From positions 1 through 31,367 of the forward strand of contig DATHVI010000125.1 of the NCBI GenBank assembly GCA_035461385.1: 31,367 nt of DNA, given 5' to 3'. The DNA is from DATHVI01 sp035461385. GTDB lineage: Bacteria; Actinomycetota; Thermoleophilia; Solirubrobacterales; 70-9. Below the pieces are notes generated by a model that did not search any database, was not told the DNA's origin, and saw nothing but the letters and a program-made list of their open reading frames with translations. This document shows positions 16,817-25,417 of this stretch, piece by piece. Positions within the stretch are counted from its first letter, which is position 1, and each line of letters opens with the position of its first letter. A program made the translations under genes and the position numbers.

Positions 16817-18496
16817 ATGCGGGCGGCGGATGCACTCTGCGAGGCGCTCAAGGCCGAGGGGGTCGAGCACGTCTTCGGGATTCCCGGCGGAGCCAGCCTG
16901 CCGATCTACGACGCCCTCTACGACGCCGACCTGAACCACATCCAGGTCCGCCACGAGCAGTGCGGCGGGCACGCCGCCGAAGGCTACGCCAAGGCCTCGG
17001 GGAAGGTCGGCGTCGCGTTCGCGACCTCCGGCCCCGGGGCCACGAACCTCGTCACCGCGATCGCCGACGCGATGATGGACTCGGTTCCGACCGTGTTCGT
17101 CACCGGCCAGGTGCGGACCGAGCTGATCGGCACCGACGGGTTTCAGGAAGCCGACGTCACCGGGATCACGATGCCGGTCGTCAAGCACTCGTTCCTGGTC
17201 ACCGACCCGCGCCAGATTCCCCGCTACGTCCACGAGGCGTTCCACATCGCCGCGACCGGGCGCCCCGGGCCGGTGCTGGTCGACATCCCGCAGGACCTTT
17301 CCCGGGCCGAGATCGACTACGAGCCGCCCGAGGGCAAGCCCGACCTGCCCGGCTACAAGCCGCCGACCGAGGGCAACATCAAGCAGATCCGCCTCGCCGC
17401 GAAGGCGCTCGCCAATGCCCGCCGGCCGGTGATCTACGGCGGCGGCGGGATCGTCAACGCGAACGCCGCCGAGGAGTTCCGCGAGCTCTGCGCGTCGGAC
17501 CGGATCCCGGTGACGCTGACCGTGATGGGCCTCGGCGCGTTCCCCGCTCCCCACGACCAGTGGCTCGGGATGCTCGGGATGCACGGCACCCGGACCGCGA
17601 ACTACGCAATGGACGAGGCCGACCTGATCGTCGCCGTCGGAGCCCGGTTCGACGACCGGATCACCGGCAAGCTGTCGGAATTCGCGCCGCGGGCAAAGTT
17701 CATCCACATCGACGTCGACCCGGCGGAGATCTCGAAGAACGTCCCCGCGCACATCCCGATCGTCGGCGACGCCCGCGACGTGCTGCCGAAGCTGACCCGC
17801 GAGTACCGGGCGCTGAAGCCCGACTCGGCGCGGCTCGAGGAGTGGTGGGGCCGGATCCAGGAGTGGCAGGCAAACCACCCGCTGCGCTACGAGGACAGCC
17901 GCGACACCGAGATCAAGCCGCAGTTCATGATCGAGGCGATGTACGAGGCGACCGGGGGCGACGCGATCATCACCTCCGACGTTGGCCAGCACCAGATGTG
18001 GGCGGCGCAGTACTACCACTTCAACCGCCCGCGCCAGTGGATCAACTCCGGCGGCCTGGGGACGATGGGCTTCGGCCTCCCGGCGGCGATCGGCGCCAAG
18101 GTCGCCAGGCCCGACGACGAGGTCGTCTGCCTCGCCGGCGACGGCAGCCTGATCATGGTCTGTCAGGAGCTCGCGACGGCCGCGTACCACGACATCCCGG
18201 TGAAGGTCTTTCTGATGAACAACGGTCACTTCGGGATGGTCCGCCAGTGGCAGGAGCTGTTCTGGGCCGAGCGCTACAAGGCGGTCGAGATGGGGCCGAG
18301 CCCCGACTGGCCGAAGCTCGCCGAGGCGTTCGGCTGGACCGGGATGCAGTGCTCCGACAAGGGTGAGCTGCGCGACGCGATGAAGACCGCGCTCGACGCC
18401 GACGGCCCGGTGCTCCTCGACGTCCACGTGACCAAGGACGAGAACTGCTTCCCGATGATCCCGGCCGGCGCCGCCGCCCGCGACATGGTGGGCTGA
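16817..18496 (+). CDS. ilvB: Acetolactate synthase large (catalytic) subunit
   Basis: ThDP- and FAD-dependent enzyme condensing two pyruvates to acetolactate, or pyruvate with 2-ketobutyrate, in valine/leucine/isoleucine synthesis. The 559-aa product has all three domains: N-terminal pyrimidine-binding part with IPGGASLPIYDAL and the catalytic Glu (E47 in RHEQCGGHAAEGYA), the central FAD-type domain with GARFDDRITGK, and the ThDP-binding GDGSLIMVCQELATA ... NNGHFGMVRQWQ. The motif HEQCGGHAAEGYA replaces the common HEQGAxHAADGYA. No ribosome binding site is seen before ATG 16817. The stop overlaps the ilvN ATG (TGATG). Confidence 0.96.
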   Translation: MRAADALCEALKAEGVEHVFGIPGGASLPIYDALYDADLNHIQVRHEQCGGHAAEGYAKASGKVGVAFATSGPGATNLVTAIADAMMDSVPTVFVTGQVRTELIGTDGFQEADVTGITMPVVKHSFLVTDPRQIPRYVHEAFHIAATGRPGPVLVDIPQDLSRAEIDYEPPEGKPDLPGYKPPTEGNIKQIRLAAKALANARRPVIYGGGGIVNANAAEEFRELCASDRIPVTLTVMGLGAFPAPHDQWLGMLGMHGTRTANYAMDEADLIVAVGARFDDRITGKLSEFAPRAKFIHIDVDPAEISKNVPAHIPIVGDARDVLPKLTREYRALKPDSARLEEWWGRIQEWQANHPLRYEDSRDTEIKPQFMIEAMYEATGGDAIITSDVGQHQMWAAQYYHFNRPRQWINSGGLGTMGFGLPAAIGAKVARPDDEVVCLAGDGSLIMVCQELATAAYHDIPVKVFLMNNGHFGMVRQWQELFWAERYKAVEMGPSPDWPKLAEAFGWTGMQCSDKGELRDAMKTALDADGPVLLDVHVTKDENCFPMIPAGAAARDMVG

Positions 18497-19047
18497 TGGC
18501 CGATCCCGGAACTCAGGAGGTCGTGCTCGAGGACCTCGAGGCGACGACGCGGCTCACCGGGCGCAAGCACATCCTCTCGCTGCTGGTCGAGGACAAGCCC
18601 GGTGTCCTCGCGCGGATCGCGGGCCTGTTCAGCCGCCGCGGCTTCAACATCGACACGCTCGCCGTCGGCCCGACCGAGGATCCCGAGGTGTCACGGATCA
18701 CGCTCACGCTCGACGGGGCGGTCCACCCGATCGATCAGGTGACCAAGCAGCTCCACAAGCTGGTCAACGTGATCAAGATCCGCGACATGGATCCCGACGC
18801 GACGGTCGCCCGGGAGATGGCCCTGTTCCGGGTCCAGGCGACGGTGGAGGGCCGTGCCGAGATCATGCAGTTCGCGGAGATCTTCGCCGCCGACATCATC
18901 GACGTCTCCCGCCGCACGCTGACGATCGAGGTCACCGGGACCCAGGACAAGATCGACGCCTTCGAGCGGATGATCCGTCCCCACGGGCTGATCGAGATGG
19001 CGCGGACGGGCGAGGTCGCGATCTCGCGCTCGCGCCCCGACCAGTAG
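18496..19047 (+). CDS. ilvN: Acetolactate synthase small (regulatory) subunit
   Basis: Regulatory subunit that activates IlvB and gives valine feedback control. The 183-aa product has an N-terminal extension of about 22 residues, then the ACT domain HILSLLVEDKPGVLARIAGLFSRRGFNIDTLAVGPTED (about 25-62). The second half (ALFRVQATVEGRAEIMQFAEIFAADIIDVS) is the typical IlvN/IlvH C-terminal domain, ending IRPHGLIEMARTGEVAISR. It overlaps ilvB by one base, the standard ilvBN coupling. ilvC does not follow; menF starts 14 nt downstream. Confidence 0.96.
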   Translation: MADPGTQEVVLEDLEATTRLTGRKHILSLLVEDKPGVLARIAGLFSRRGFNIDTLAVGPTEDPEVSRITLTLDGAVHPIDQVTKQLHKLVNVIKIRDMDPDATVAREMALFRVQATVEGRAEIMQFAEIFAADIIDVSRRTLTIEVTGTQDKIDAFERMIRPHGLIEMARTGEVAISRSRPDQ

Positions 19048-19061
19048 CAGCCCGCCGCTTC

Positions 19062-20462
19062 GTGGTCGATACCGCCACCGTCGTCGGGGCACTCGAGGAG
19101 CTGGTCGCGCGGGCCGCCGGACAGCGGCAGCGGCGACTGGTCAGCGTCACGGTCGAGGCCGAGATCGACGACCCGAGCGCAACCGTCTTCGCCTCGCGGC
19201 TCGCCTCCGATCGCTGGTTCTGCTGGGAGGAGCCGGAGCGCGACGGCTTCGCTCTCGCCGCCCTCGGATCCGCGTACAACGCCGTCGCCCGCGGCCGCGA
19301 CCGGTTCGCCGACATCGCCACCGCCTGTGCCGCGATCACACGCGGGCGGCTCGCCGCTGAGCCCTCCGACCTTCCGGCAGGTGCCGGGCCGCTATGGGTC
19401 GGCGGGATGGCGTTCGCTCCCGACGGCGGCGCCTCGCCGGAATGGGCTTCGCTGCCGCCGGCGCTCTTCACCCTGCCCGAGCTCGCGCTGGTCCGCCACC
19501 GCGGTCGGGCCTGGCTCACTGCCTCCGCGCTGGTCGACCCCGGGACCGACGCCAAGGTGCCGGTCGAGCGGGTCGTCCGGCGGCTCGGATCGCTGCGAAG
19601 CGACTCCCTGCCCCTCGTCGACCCGAGCCCCGCGGCCGGCTCGGCCGAGATCGCGAGCGTCGTCCCTCCCGAGCGTCACGAGCGGGCGGTCGCCGCCGCG
19701 GTCGAGCGGATCCGCTCCGGCGCGCTCGAGAAGGTCGTGCTCGCCCGCGAGGTCCGCGTCGACGCCCCTTCCGCGCACGACCCCGCGGCGTTGTTCGGCG
19801 CCCTGCGCGAGCTGTTCGCGTCCTGCTTCTGCTTCTGCTGCGGGAGCCCCGAGGCCGCGTTCCTCGGCGCGAGCCCTGAGCTCTTGGTCCGCCGCAGCGG
19901 AGCGGGCGTCGCGTCGGTGGCGCTCGCGGGCTCGACCCGCCGGAGCGCCGACCCCGCGGTCGACGCTCACCTCGGCGAGCAGCTCGCCCGCAGCGCGAAG
20001 GAACGCGAGGAGCACGCGATCGTCGCGCGGCGGATCGCCCGGGCGCTGGTGCCGCTCTCGGTCTGGGTCGAGGCGGCACCGGAGCCGGAGCTGATCAAGG
20101 TCGCGAACATCCAGCACCTCGCGACCGCGATCCGCGCCCAGCTCGCCGACCCGCTCTCGGCGGTCGAGCTCGCCGGCATTCTCCATCCGACGCCGGCCGT
20201 CGGCGGCGAGCCACGCGAGGAGGCGCTGGCGACGATCCGGGAGCTCGAGGGCCTCGACCGCGGCTGGTACGCGGGTCCCGTCGGCTGGATGGATGCGACC
20301 GAGGACGGCGAGCTCTGCGTCGCGCTGCGCTCGGCACTGCTCCGTGACCGGACCGCGCACCTGTACGCGGGCGGAGGAATCGTCGCCGATTCTGATCCCG
20401 CAGCCGAGCTCGCCGAGACCGAGACGAAGCTCGGCGCGCTGCTGCCGCTCCTCGCGGGCTGA
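19062..20462 (+). CDS. menF: Isochorismate synthase (menaquinone pathway)
   Basis: Converts chorismate to isochorismate, the first dedicated step of menaquinone synthesis. The 466-aa chorismate-binding enzyme has LEKVVLAREV, FLGASPELLVRR, LAGSTRRS, KEREEHAIVARRI, LIKVANIQHLATAI, LHPTPAVGGEPREEAL, GWYAGPVGW and the C-terminal YAGGGIVADSDPAAELAETETKL. No anthranilate-synthase leader or lyase features are seen, and the men neighbours support MenF over EntC or PabB. GTG 19062 lies 14 nt after ilvN, so it may extend the ilvBN transcript. An unusual CFCFCC cluster (C255, C257, C259, C260) lies just before the GASPE motif. It converges on menD with 5 nt between stops. Confidence 0.92.
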   Translation: MVDTATVVGALEELVARAAGQRQRRLVSVTVEAEIDDPSATVFASRLASDRWFCWEEPERDGFALAALGSAYNAVARGRDRFADIATACAAITRGRLAAEPSDLPAGAGPLWVGGMAFAPDGGASPEWASLPPALFTLPELALVRHRGRAWLTASALVDPGTDAKVPVERVVRRLGSLRSDSLPLVDPSPAAGSAEIASVVPPERHERAVAAAVERIRSGALEKVVLAREVRVDAPSAHDPAALFGALRELFASCFCFCCGSPEAAFLGASPELLVRRSGAGVASVALAGSTRRSADPAVDAHLGEQLARSAKEREEHAIVARRIARALVPLSVWVEAAPEPELIKVANIQHLATAIRAQLADPLSAVELAGILHPTPAVGGEPREEALATIRELEGLDRGWYAGPVGWMDATEDGELCVALRSALLRDRTAHLYAGGGIVADSDPAAELAETETKLGALLPLLAG

Positions 20463-20467
20463 GCGAG

Positions 20468-22231
20468 CTAGCCGGGTACCGCGCCGAGCACCGCCCCTTC
20501 GGCGGCGCTCGCAATCCGCCGGCGCAGGGCGGCGTCGGCGCGGCGGTCGACCGGGACCTCGATCAGCGACGTCCCGGAGGTGTCGAGCGCCTCGAGGTCG
20601 TCGAGCGCGTCGATCCGGGCGAACGGGATGTCGTAGACGGCCGCGACCCGGTCGAGGCCGAGCCCGAGCGGGGTGCCGAAGAGCGACTCGAACTCGCCCC
20701 GCGTGACCTGCTCGGCTTGCGGGAGGTGTTCGAAGATCCCGCCGCCGTCGTTGTTCGGGACGACGATCCGCACCGGCGGCTCGGCGTCGCGGAGGACAGC
20801 GAGGCCGTTCATGTCGTGGTGGAGCCCGAGATCGCCGGTGACGATCCAGGTTGCGTGGCCGCTCGCCGCCGCGGCGCCGATCCCGGACGAGACGAGCCCG
20901 TCGATTCCGTTCGCGCCGCGGTTGGCGAGGAAGCGGACATCCCCGGGGCCGGCGGGCAGGAACGCCTCCTGGTCGCGGATCGGCATGCTCGACGCGGTGT
21001 AGACGATCTCGCCGTCGCGGTAGAGGCGACCGAGCCGACGATGGAGCGCCGGCTCGCTCGGCCCGTCGAGGCTCGCGAGCTCGGCGTCGATCGCGTCGTC
21101 GGCCGCGGTCGCGGCGCCGATCCAGGCTGCGAGCCAGTCGCCGGCCGCCGGGCTGGCGGCACGCTCCGCGAGCACCGCCGCGAGCGCCGCCTCCCCGCAG
21201 CGGACGAGGGTCTCGGCGTGCCGGGTCGGCTCGTTCCAGCGATGGCGGGGATCGACGACGATCTGGCGTATGCCCTCGAGCTGCGCAAGCCACTCGCGAA
21301 GCGGCTTACAGGTCGGCATCTCTCCGAACCGGATCACGAGCTCCGGCGCAAGCCGGTCCGGCCGCGCCCGGGCGATTGGCTCGTAGGCGGAGATCACCCG
21401 GGTGCGGTCGTGCGGGCCGAGCCGCAGCTGGGAGGTCGGCTCGGCGAGGATCGGGTAGCCGGTCGCCGCGGCGAGGAGGGCGACCTCGGTCGCTGCCGGG
21501 GCGGTGAGGCGCCCGGCGACGATCAGGCCACGCGGTGCGGCGTCGATCCGGGCGGCAAGCTCGTCGACAAGCGCGTCGTCGGGCGCCGCGGCCGCCGCCA
21601 TCACCGCGACCAGCGGTCGCTCGCCGCGGCCGTCGATAGCGAGCGGAGAGGAGGCGGTGACCTCCCCGGGCTGCGGCTCGGGGCCGAGCGGGTCGCGCCA
21701 CGAGAGGTTGAGGTGCACCGGGCCCGGACGCGGATCGCCGGCGGCGGCGGCGAACGCCCGGCAGGCGACCGAGCGGTGGTGGAGCAGCCCGTCGTCGTCG
21801 GCTTCGTGGATCCCGACCTCGGAGAACCAGCGCACCGCGCCGCCGTAGAGCGCGATCTGGTCGATCGTCTGTCCGGCTCCGATCCCGCGAAGCTCGGGCG
21901 GGCGGTCCGAGGTGAGCGCGATCAGCGGCACTCCCGCCTCGTCGGCCTCGCAGATCGCCGGGTGGAGGTTCGCCGTCGCCGTGCCCGACGTGCACGCGAC
22001 CACGGCCGGCACGCCGGTGGCCTGGCTCGCGCCGAGCGCGAAGAACGCCGCCGAGCGTTCGTCGACGATCGAGACGGTCTCGATCGCGGGCGCGCGCAGC
22101 AGCGCGAGCGCGACCGGCGTCGACCGCGACCCCGGGGCGATCGCCGCCTGCCTGACCCCGCAGCGGGCGAGCTCGTCGACGAGCGCAGTGGCGAGGGCGG
22201 TGTTGCGGTTGGTCGCGTCCACAGGCGACAT
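20468..22231 (-). CDS. menD: SEPHCHC synthase MenD
   Basis: ThDP-dependent enzyme joining isochorismate and 2-oxoglutarate to give 2-succinyl-5-enolpyruvyl-6-hydroxy-3-cyclohexene-1-carboxylate. The 587-aa product has AIAPGSRSTPVALAL, CTSGTATANLHPAICEAD with the preceding DERSAAFFALG (catalytic Glu), LTSDRPPELRGIGAGQTIDQ, HLNLSWRDPL, the ThDP-binding TGDLGLHHDMNGL and VVPNNDGGGIFEHLPQ. ATG 22231 gives a normal MenD N-terminus (MSPVDATNRNTALATALVDEL). The much longer open frame to 23449 simply runs through menC out of frame. The start lies 26 nt downstream of the menC stop, so they form one operon. Confidence 0.95.
   Translation of the reverse strand: MSPVDATNRNTALATALVDELARCGVRQAAIAPGSRSTPVALALLRAPAIETVSIVDERSAAFFALGASQATGVPAVVACTSGTATANLHPAICEADEAGVPLIALTSDRPPELRGIGAGQTIDQIALYGGAVRWFSEVGIHEADDDGLLHHRSVACRAFAAAAGDPRPGPVHLNLSWRDPLGPEPQPGEVTASSPLAIDGRGERPLVAVMAAAAAPDDALVDELAARIDAAPRGLIVAGRLTAPAATEVALLAAATGYPILAEPTSQLRLGPHDRTRVISAYEPIARARPDRLAPELVIRFGEMPTCKPLREWLAQLEGIRQIVVDPRHRWNEPTRHAETLVRCGEAALAAVLAERAASPAAGDWLAAWIGAATAADDAIDAELASLDGPSEPALHRRLGRLYRDGEIVYTASSMPIRDQEAFLPAGPGDVRFLANRGANGIDGLVSSGIGAAAASGHATWIVTGDLGLHHDMNGLAVLRDAEPPVRIVVPNNDGGGIFEHLPQAEQVTRGEFESLFGTPLGLGLDRVAAVYDIPFARIDALDDLEALDTSGTSLIEVPVDRRADAALRRRIASAAEGAVLGAVPG
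20485..20511 (+). terminator. Hairpin after menF, inside the menD 3' end
   Basis: CGAGC + CCGCC (20485-20495) pairs with GGCGG + GCTCG (20501-20511), with one A-C mismatch and a 5-nt loop. It begins 22 nt after the menF stop. It lies in the opposite-strand menD coding sequence and has no T-tract. Confidence 0.3.
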
Positions 22232-22257
22232 AGTGCCGAGGCGGGATCGAGCGGGCG

Positions 22258-23364
22258 TTACAGCCGGCGCCGGGCGAGCGCCGCCTCGTCGATCTCTACC
22301 CCGAGGCCAGGGCCCTCGGGGAGCCGGAGGAGGCCGTCGCCCACCTCGCACTCGCGGCTCGCGATCGTGTCCGCGAACAGGAGCTGGGTCGCGAGCCCGT
22401 GGGCGAGCCCGGGATCGGTGCTGTCGCGATAGATCGCCTGGGCGGCGTGCGCCGCGGCGGCGATCCCGACCGGCCCGTCGAGCGCGCTCGAGAGGTAGAT
22501 CGGCAGCACCGACGCGATCGCGGCGGCCTCGCCGATCCCGCCGACCTTGGCGAGCTTCACCGTCGCCAGCTCGCAGGCGCCGGCACGGGCGGCCTTGCGC
22601 GCGTCGGATGCCCCGGTGACGCTCTCGTCGGCGGCCAGCGGCACCGATGTCGCCGCCGCGACGCTCGCCATCTCGCGCAGCTTCGCCACCGGCTGCTCGG
22701 CGAGCTCGATCCCGAGCGGCTCGAGCTCGCGCAGGATCGAGATCGCCGCGTCCGCTCTCCAGGCCCCGTTGGCGTCGACGCGCAGCCGCGCCCCGGATCC
22801 GACCGCCGCGCGGACGGCGCGCGCCCTGGCGACGTCGTCGCCGAGCCCGAGCTTGAGCTTGAAGGTCTCGAACCCGCGCTCGGCCCAGCGTGCGGCATCG
22901 ACCGCGACGTCGCCGGCGGTGGCGGCGCTGAGGGTGGCGTTGCAGCGCACGGGCTCGGCACGGTCCGCGCGCAGGAGCTTCCACAGCGGCAACCCGGCGA
23001 CCTTCCCGGCAAGGTCGAAGATCGCGATCTCGAGCGCCGCCGTCGCCGGCGCCGGGATCCGTCGCCCGGCGGCGGCGTGGACGAAGGTGTCGATCGCCGC
23101 CCGCAGCGGCTCGGGGCCGGCGAAGTCGGCGATCCCGGACTTCCGCAGCCGCCGCTCGCTGCGCCGCAGGCCGCGGTCGATGACGTCGAGCCGGTCGCCG
23201 CCGCGAAGCGAGAGCGCGACCGCCTCGCCGATCCCCACCGGTCCCTCGTCGGTGTGGATGCGGACGAGCAGCAACTCGCGTCGCTCGAGCACGCCCCGCG
23301 CGGTGACGTAGGGCTCCCGGAACGGCAGCGCGTAGGGAATCGTCTCGATGCCGGCGATCTGCAC
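22258..23364 (-). CDS. menC: o-Succinylbenzoate synthase MenC (enolase superfamily)
   Basis: Dehydrates SHCHC to o-succinylbenzoate. The 368-aa muconate-cycloisomerase-subgroup protein has the KxK motif FKLKLG, metal ligands in VDANGAW (Asp), IELAEQP (Glu) and LAADES (Asp), and the second-face Lys in VKLAKVGG. Sequence alone cannot exclude a dipeptide epimerase or N-acylamino-acid racemase, since these share all the motifs; its place between menA and menD makes MenC the best call. GTG 23364 is preferred, with GAGGG just upstream and a normal start QIAGIETIPYALPFREPY. The 21-codon extension to 23427 is not conserved-looking. A 102-nt gap to menA contains an inverted repeat. Confidence 0.88.
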   Translation of the reverse strand: MQIAGIETIPYALPFREPYVTARGVLERRELLLVRIHTDEGPVGIGEAVALSLRGGDRLDVIDRGLRRSERRLRKSGIADFAGPEPLRAAIDTFVHAAAGRRIPAPATAALEIAIFDLAGKVAGLPLWKLLRADRAEPVRCNATLSAATAGDVAVDAARWAERGFETFKLKLGLGDDVARARAVRAAVGSGARLRVDANGAWRADAAISILRELEPLGIELAEQPVAKLREMASVAAATSVPLAADESVTGASDARKAARAGACELATVKLAKVGGIGEAAAIASVLPIYLSSALDGPVGIAAAAHAAQAIYRDSTDPGLAHGLATQLLFADTIASRECEVGDGLLRLPEGPGLGVEIDEAALARRRL

Positions 23365-23405
23365 CCCTCGAGTCTTCCACGGCGCGCTCGCCCACCCTCC
23401 GCCGA

Positions 23406-23450
23406 GGTGAGGCGGATCTTGCTTCACTGCGATACAGAATCCGCCTCACC
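23406..23450. repeat. Perfect 12-bp inverted repeat between menA and menC
   Basis: GGTGAGGCGGAT (23406-23417) and ATCCGCCTCACC (23439-23450) are perfect complements separated by 21 nt. The pair sits in the only sizeable gap of the menA-menC-menD unit, 16 nt after the menA stop (minus strand). There is no T-tract. It could be a terminator/attenuator or a spaced operator. Confidence 0.6.
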
Positions 23451-23466
23451 GAGATCGCGTGGTGGC

Positions 23467-24417
23467 CTACGGGGCGGCGATCACGAGGCCCGCGGCGACG
23501 AGGACGCTGAACGCGGCCAGCAGGGTGCCGGTCGCGGCGAGGGCCCGGTTAAGGCTCGGGCCGTCGGTGCGGGTGGCGACGGCGCGAAGCGGCGCGAGGG
23601 CGAGCGGGGCGGAGGCGAGCCCAATCGCCGCCCAGCCGGGGCCGTCCGCGAGGAGAAGGCCGAGCGGGAGGGCGACGAAGGCACCGCCGACGACGACGGC
23701 GTAGAGCTGCCGGGTGCGCTCGCGGCCGATCCGGACGGCGAGCGTCCGCTTTCCGGCCCGGCGATCGGTGTCGATGTCACGGAGGTTGTTGACGACGAGG
23801 ATCGCCGTCGCTAGCAGCCCGACCGCAAGCGAGAGCGCGAACGGGAGCCAGTCGAGGCGCTCGACCTGGACGTAGTAGGAGCCGTTGACGGCGACCAGGC
23901 CGAAGAAGACGAACACGAACGCCTCGCCCATCCCCGCGTACCCGTACGGGCGCGGGCCGCCCGTGTAGAGGATCCCGGCGACGATCGAGGCCGCACCGAC
24001 GGCGAGGATCTCGGGCCCAGCGACGGCGGCGAGATAGAGCCCGGCGGCGACGGCGACCGCGAACGCGAGCCAGGTCGCGTGAAGCACCCGTCGCGGAGCG
24101 ATCAGCCCGGTCGACGTCACCCGCACGGGGCCGAGGCGGTCGGCGTCGTCGGCGCCGCGCTTCGCGTCGGAGTAGTCGTTGGCGAGGTTGGTCCCGATCT
24201 GGATGAAGATCGAGCCGATCAGCGCCGCGATCAGCGCCCCGATCCGGAAGTCCTCGCCGGTGTCGATGAACCCGGCGCGCGCGGCCTCGCCGACCGCGCT
24301 CTGCACGTACCACTTCGCATCCTCGATCGCGAGCCAGGCGGCGGCGCTTCCGACCAGCACCGGCGCGATCGCCGCGGGCAGCGTCCGTGGCCTCGCGGCC
24401 ATCAGCCAGAGCCTCAC
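23467..24417 (-). CDS. menA: 1,4-Dihydroxy-2-naphthoate polyprenyltransferase MenA
   Basis: Integral membrane UbiA-family enzyme attaching the polyprenyl tail to DHNA, giving demethylmenaquinone. The 316-aa product has about eight to nine TM helices. The first prenyl-diphosphate/Mg site is GTNLANDYSDAKRGADD (N80, D81, D84) and the second is VVNNLRDIDTDRRAGKRTLAVRIG. MAARPRTLPAAIAPVLVG is the typical MenA N-terminus. GTG 24417 is chosen because GGAGGAGG lies a few nt upstream; ATG 24402 is the alternative. It sits downstream of menB by 94 nt and upstream of menC. Confidence 0.94.
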   Translation of the reverse strand: MRLWLMAARPRTLPAAIAPVLVGSAAAWLAIEDAKWYVQSAVGEAARAGFIDTGEDFRIGALIAALIGSIFIQIGTNLANDYSDAKRGADDADRLGPVRVTSTGLIAPRRVLHATWLAFAVAVAAGLYLAAVAGPEILAVGAASIVAGILYTGGPRPYGYAGMGEAFVFVFFGLVAVNGSYYVQVERLDWLPFALSLAVGLLATAILVVNNLRDIDTDRRAGKRTLAVRIGRERTRQLYAVVVGGAFVALPLGLLLADGPGWAAIGLASAPLALAPLRAVATRTDGPSLNRALAATGTLLAAFSVLVAAGLVIAAP

Positions 24418-24511
24418 CCGCCGCCTCCTCCGCTCTCGCCCACAACACCTGGTCCGCGGCTCCGCCACGGACATCTGCTCCCGCGTCCGGGGCCGGCGGG
24501 GTCCGGGATGC

Positions 24512-25390
24512 TCAAGGGCGGCGGGGGTACTTCGAGAAGTCGGGCTTTCGGCCCTGCTGGTAGGCGTTGCGGCCCTCCTGGCCCTCGTCGGTCATGTAGA
24601 AGAGCAGGGTCGCGTCGTGGGAGAGCTGCTGGAGGCCGGTGAGCCCGTCCTCGGCGGCGTTGAAGCTCGCCTTCAACAGCCGCAGCGAGAGGGGGGAGAG
24701 CGCGGTCATCTCGCGGCACCAGGCGACCGTCTCGCGCTCGAGCTCGGCGAGCGGGACGACCGCGTTCACCAGCCCCATCTCGAGCGCCTCGTCGGCCTCG
24801 TACAGCCGGCACAGGAACCAGATCTCCTTCGCCTTGCGGATGCCGACCGCACGGGCGAGGAGGCCGGCGCCGAAGCCGCCGTCGAAGCTGCCGACTCGCG
24901 GCCCGGTCTGGCCGAAGCGGGCGTTGTCGGCGGCGATCGACAGGTCGCAGACGAGGTGGAGGATCTGCCCGCCGCCGACCGCGTAGCCGGCGACCATCGC
25001 CACCACCGGCTTCGGCAGCCGGCGGATCTGGACGTGGAGCTCGCCGACGTCGAGCCGGCCGACGCCCCGGCGGGCGACCTCGTCGTCGCCGATGTAGCCG
25101 TCGTCGCCGCGGATCCGCTGGTCGCCCCCGGAGCAGAAGGCGTCGTCGCCGGCGCCGGTGAAGATGATCGCCCCGACGCCGGTGTCGTCACGGGCGCGGC
25201 CGAACGCGTCGCGAAGCTCGGCCAGGGTCTGGGGACGGAACGCGTTTCGGACCTCGGGGCGGTCGATCGTGATCTTCGCGATCGCCTCGCCGCGCTCGTA
25301 GCGGATGTCGCCGTACTCGCCCTCGCTGCGCCATTCGATCGGCGCGTAGAGCTCGTCGCGGCTCGGTGAATCTCGGTGTGGGAGCGGCAT
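24512..25390 (-). CDS. menB: 1,4-Dihydroxy-2-naphthoyl-CoA synthase MenB
   Basis: Crotonase-fold enzyme cyclising o-succinylbenzoyl-CoA to DHNA-CoA. The 292-aa product has FCSGGDQRIRG, the oxyanion-hole region MVAGYAVGGGQILHLVCDLSIAAD, FGQTGPRVGSFDGGFG (Q161, G163, D170), KEIWFLCRLYEADEALEMGLVN and the C-terminal DFSKYPRRP that is diagnostic for MenB. The QTGP motif is the bicarbonate-dependent (type I, E. coli-like) form, whereas the mycobacterial enzyme has Asp at the Gly position. ATG 25390 gives a short N-terminal extension before the fold. The gene is divergent from menE with only 27 nt between starts. Confidence 0.95.
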   Translation of the reverse strand: MPLPHRDSPSRDELYAPIEWRSEGEYGDIRYERGEAIAKITIDRPEVRNAFRPQTLAELRDAFGRARDDTGVGAIIFTGAGDDAFCSGGDQRIRGDDGYIGDDEVARRGVGRLDVGELHVQIRRLPKPVVAMVAGYAVGGGQILHLVCDLSIAADNARFGQTGPRVGSFDGGFGAGLLARAVGIRKAKEIWFLCRLYEADEALEMGLVNAVVPLAELERETVAWCREMTALSPLSLRLLKASFNAAEDGLTGLQQLSHDATLLFYMTDEGQEGRNAYQQGRKPDFSKYPRRP

Positions 25391-25400
25391 CGGGTGCTGG

Positions 25401-25416
25401 TGTGGACAATGCCACA
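25401..25416. promoter_or_regulatory. Dyad with face-to-face -10 elements between menB and menE
   Basis: TGTGG (25401-25405) and CCACA (25412-25416) flank ACAATG. GACAAT on the plus strand ends 7 nt before ATG 25418 (menE). CATTGT on the minus strand lies about 15 nt before ATG 25390 (menB). A shared operator for both directions is plausible. Confidence 0.35.
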
Positions 25417-25417
25417 G

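Noticed and set aside
20468..23449. 993-codon minus-strand frame that could suggest a MenC-MenD fusion
   Set aside because: The upstream half is menC read out of frame (Arg/Gly/Ala-rich); true menC is in another frame with its own stop at 22258.
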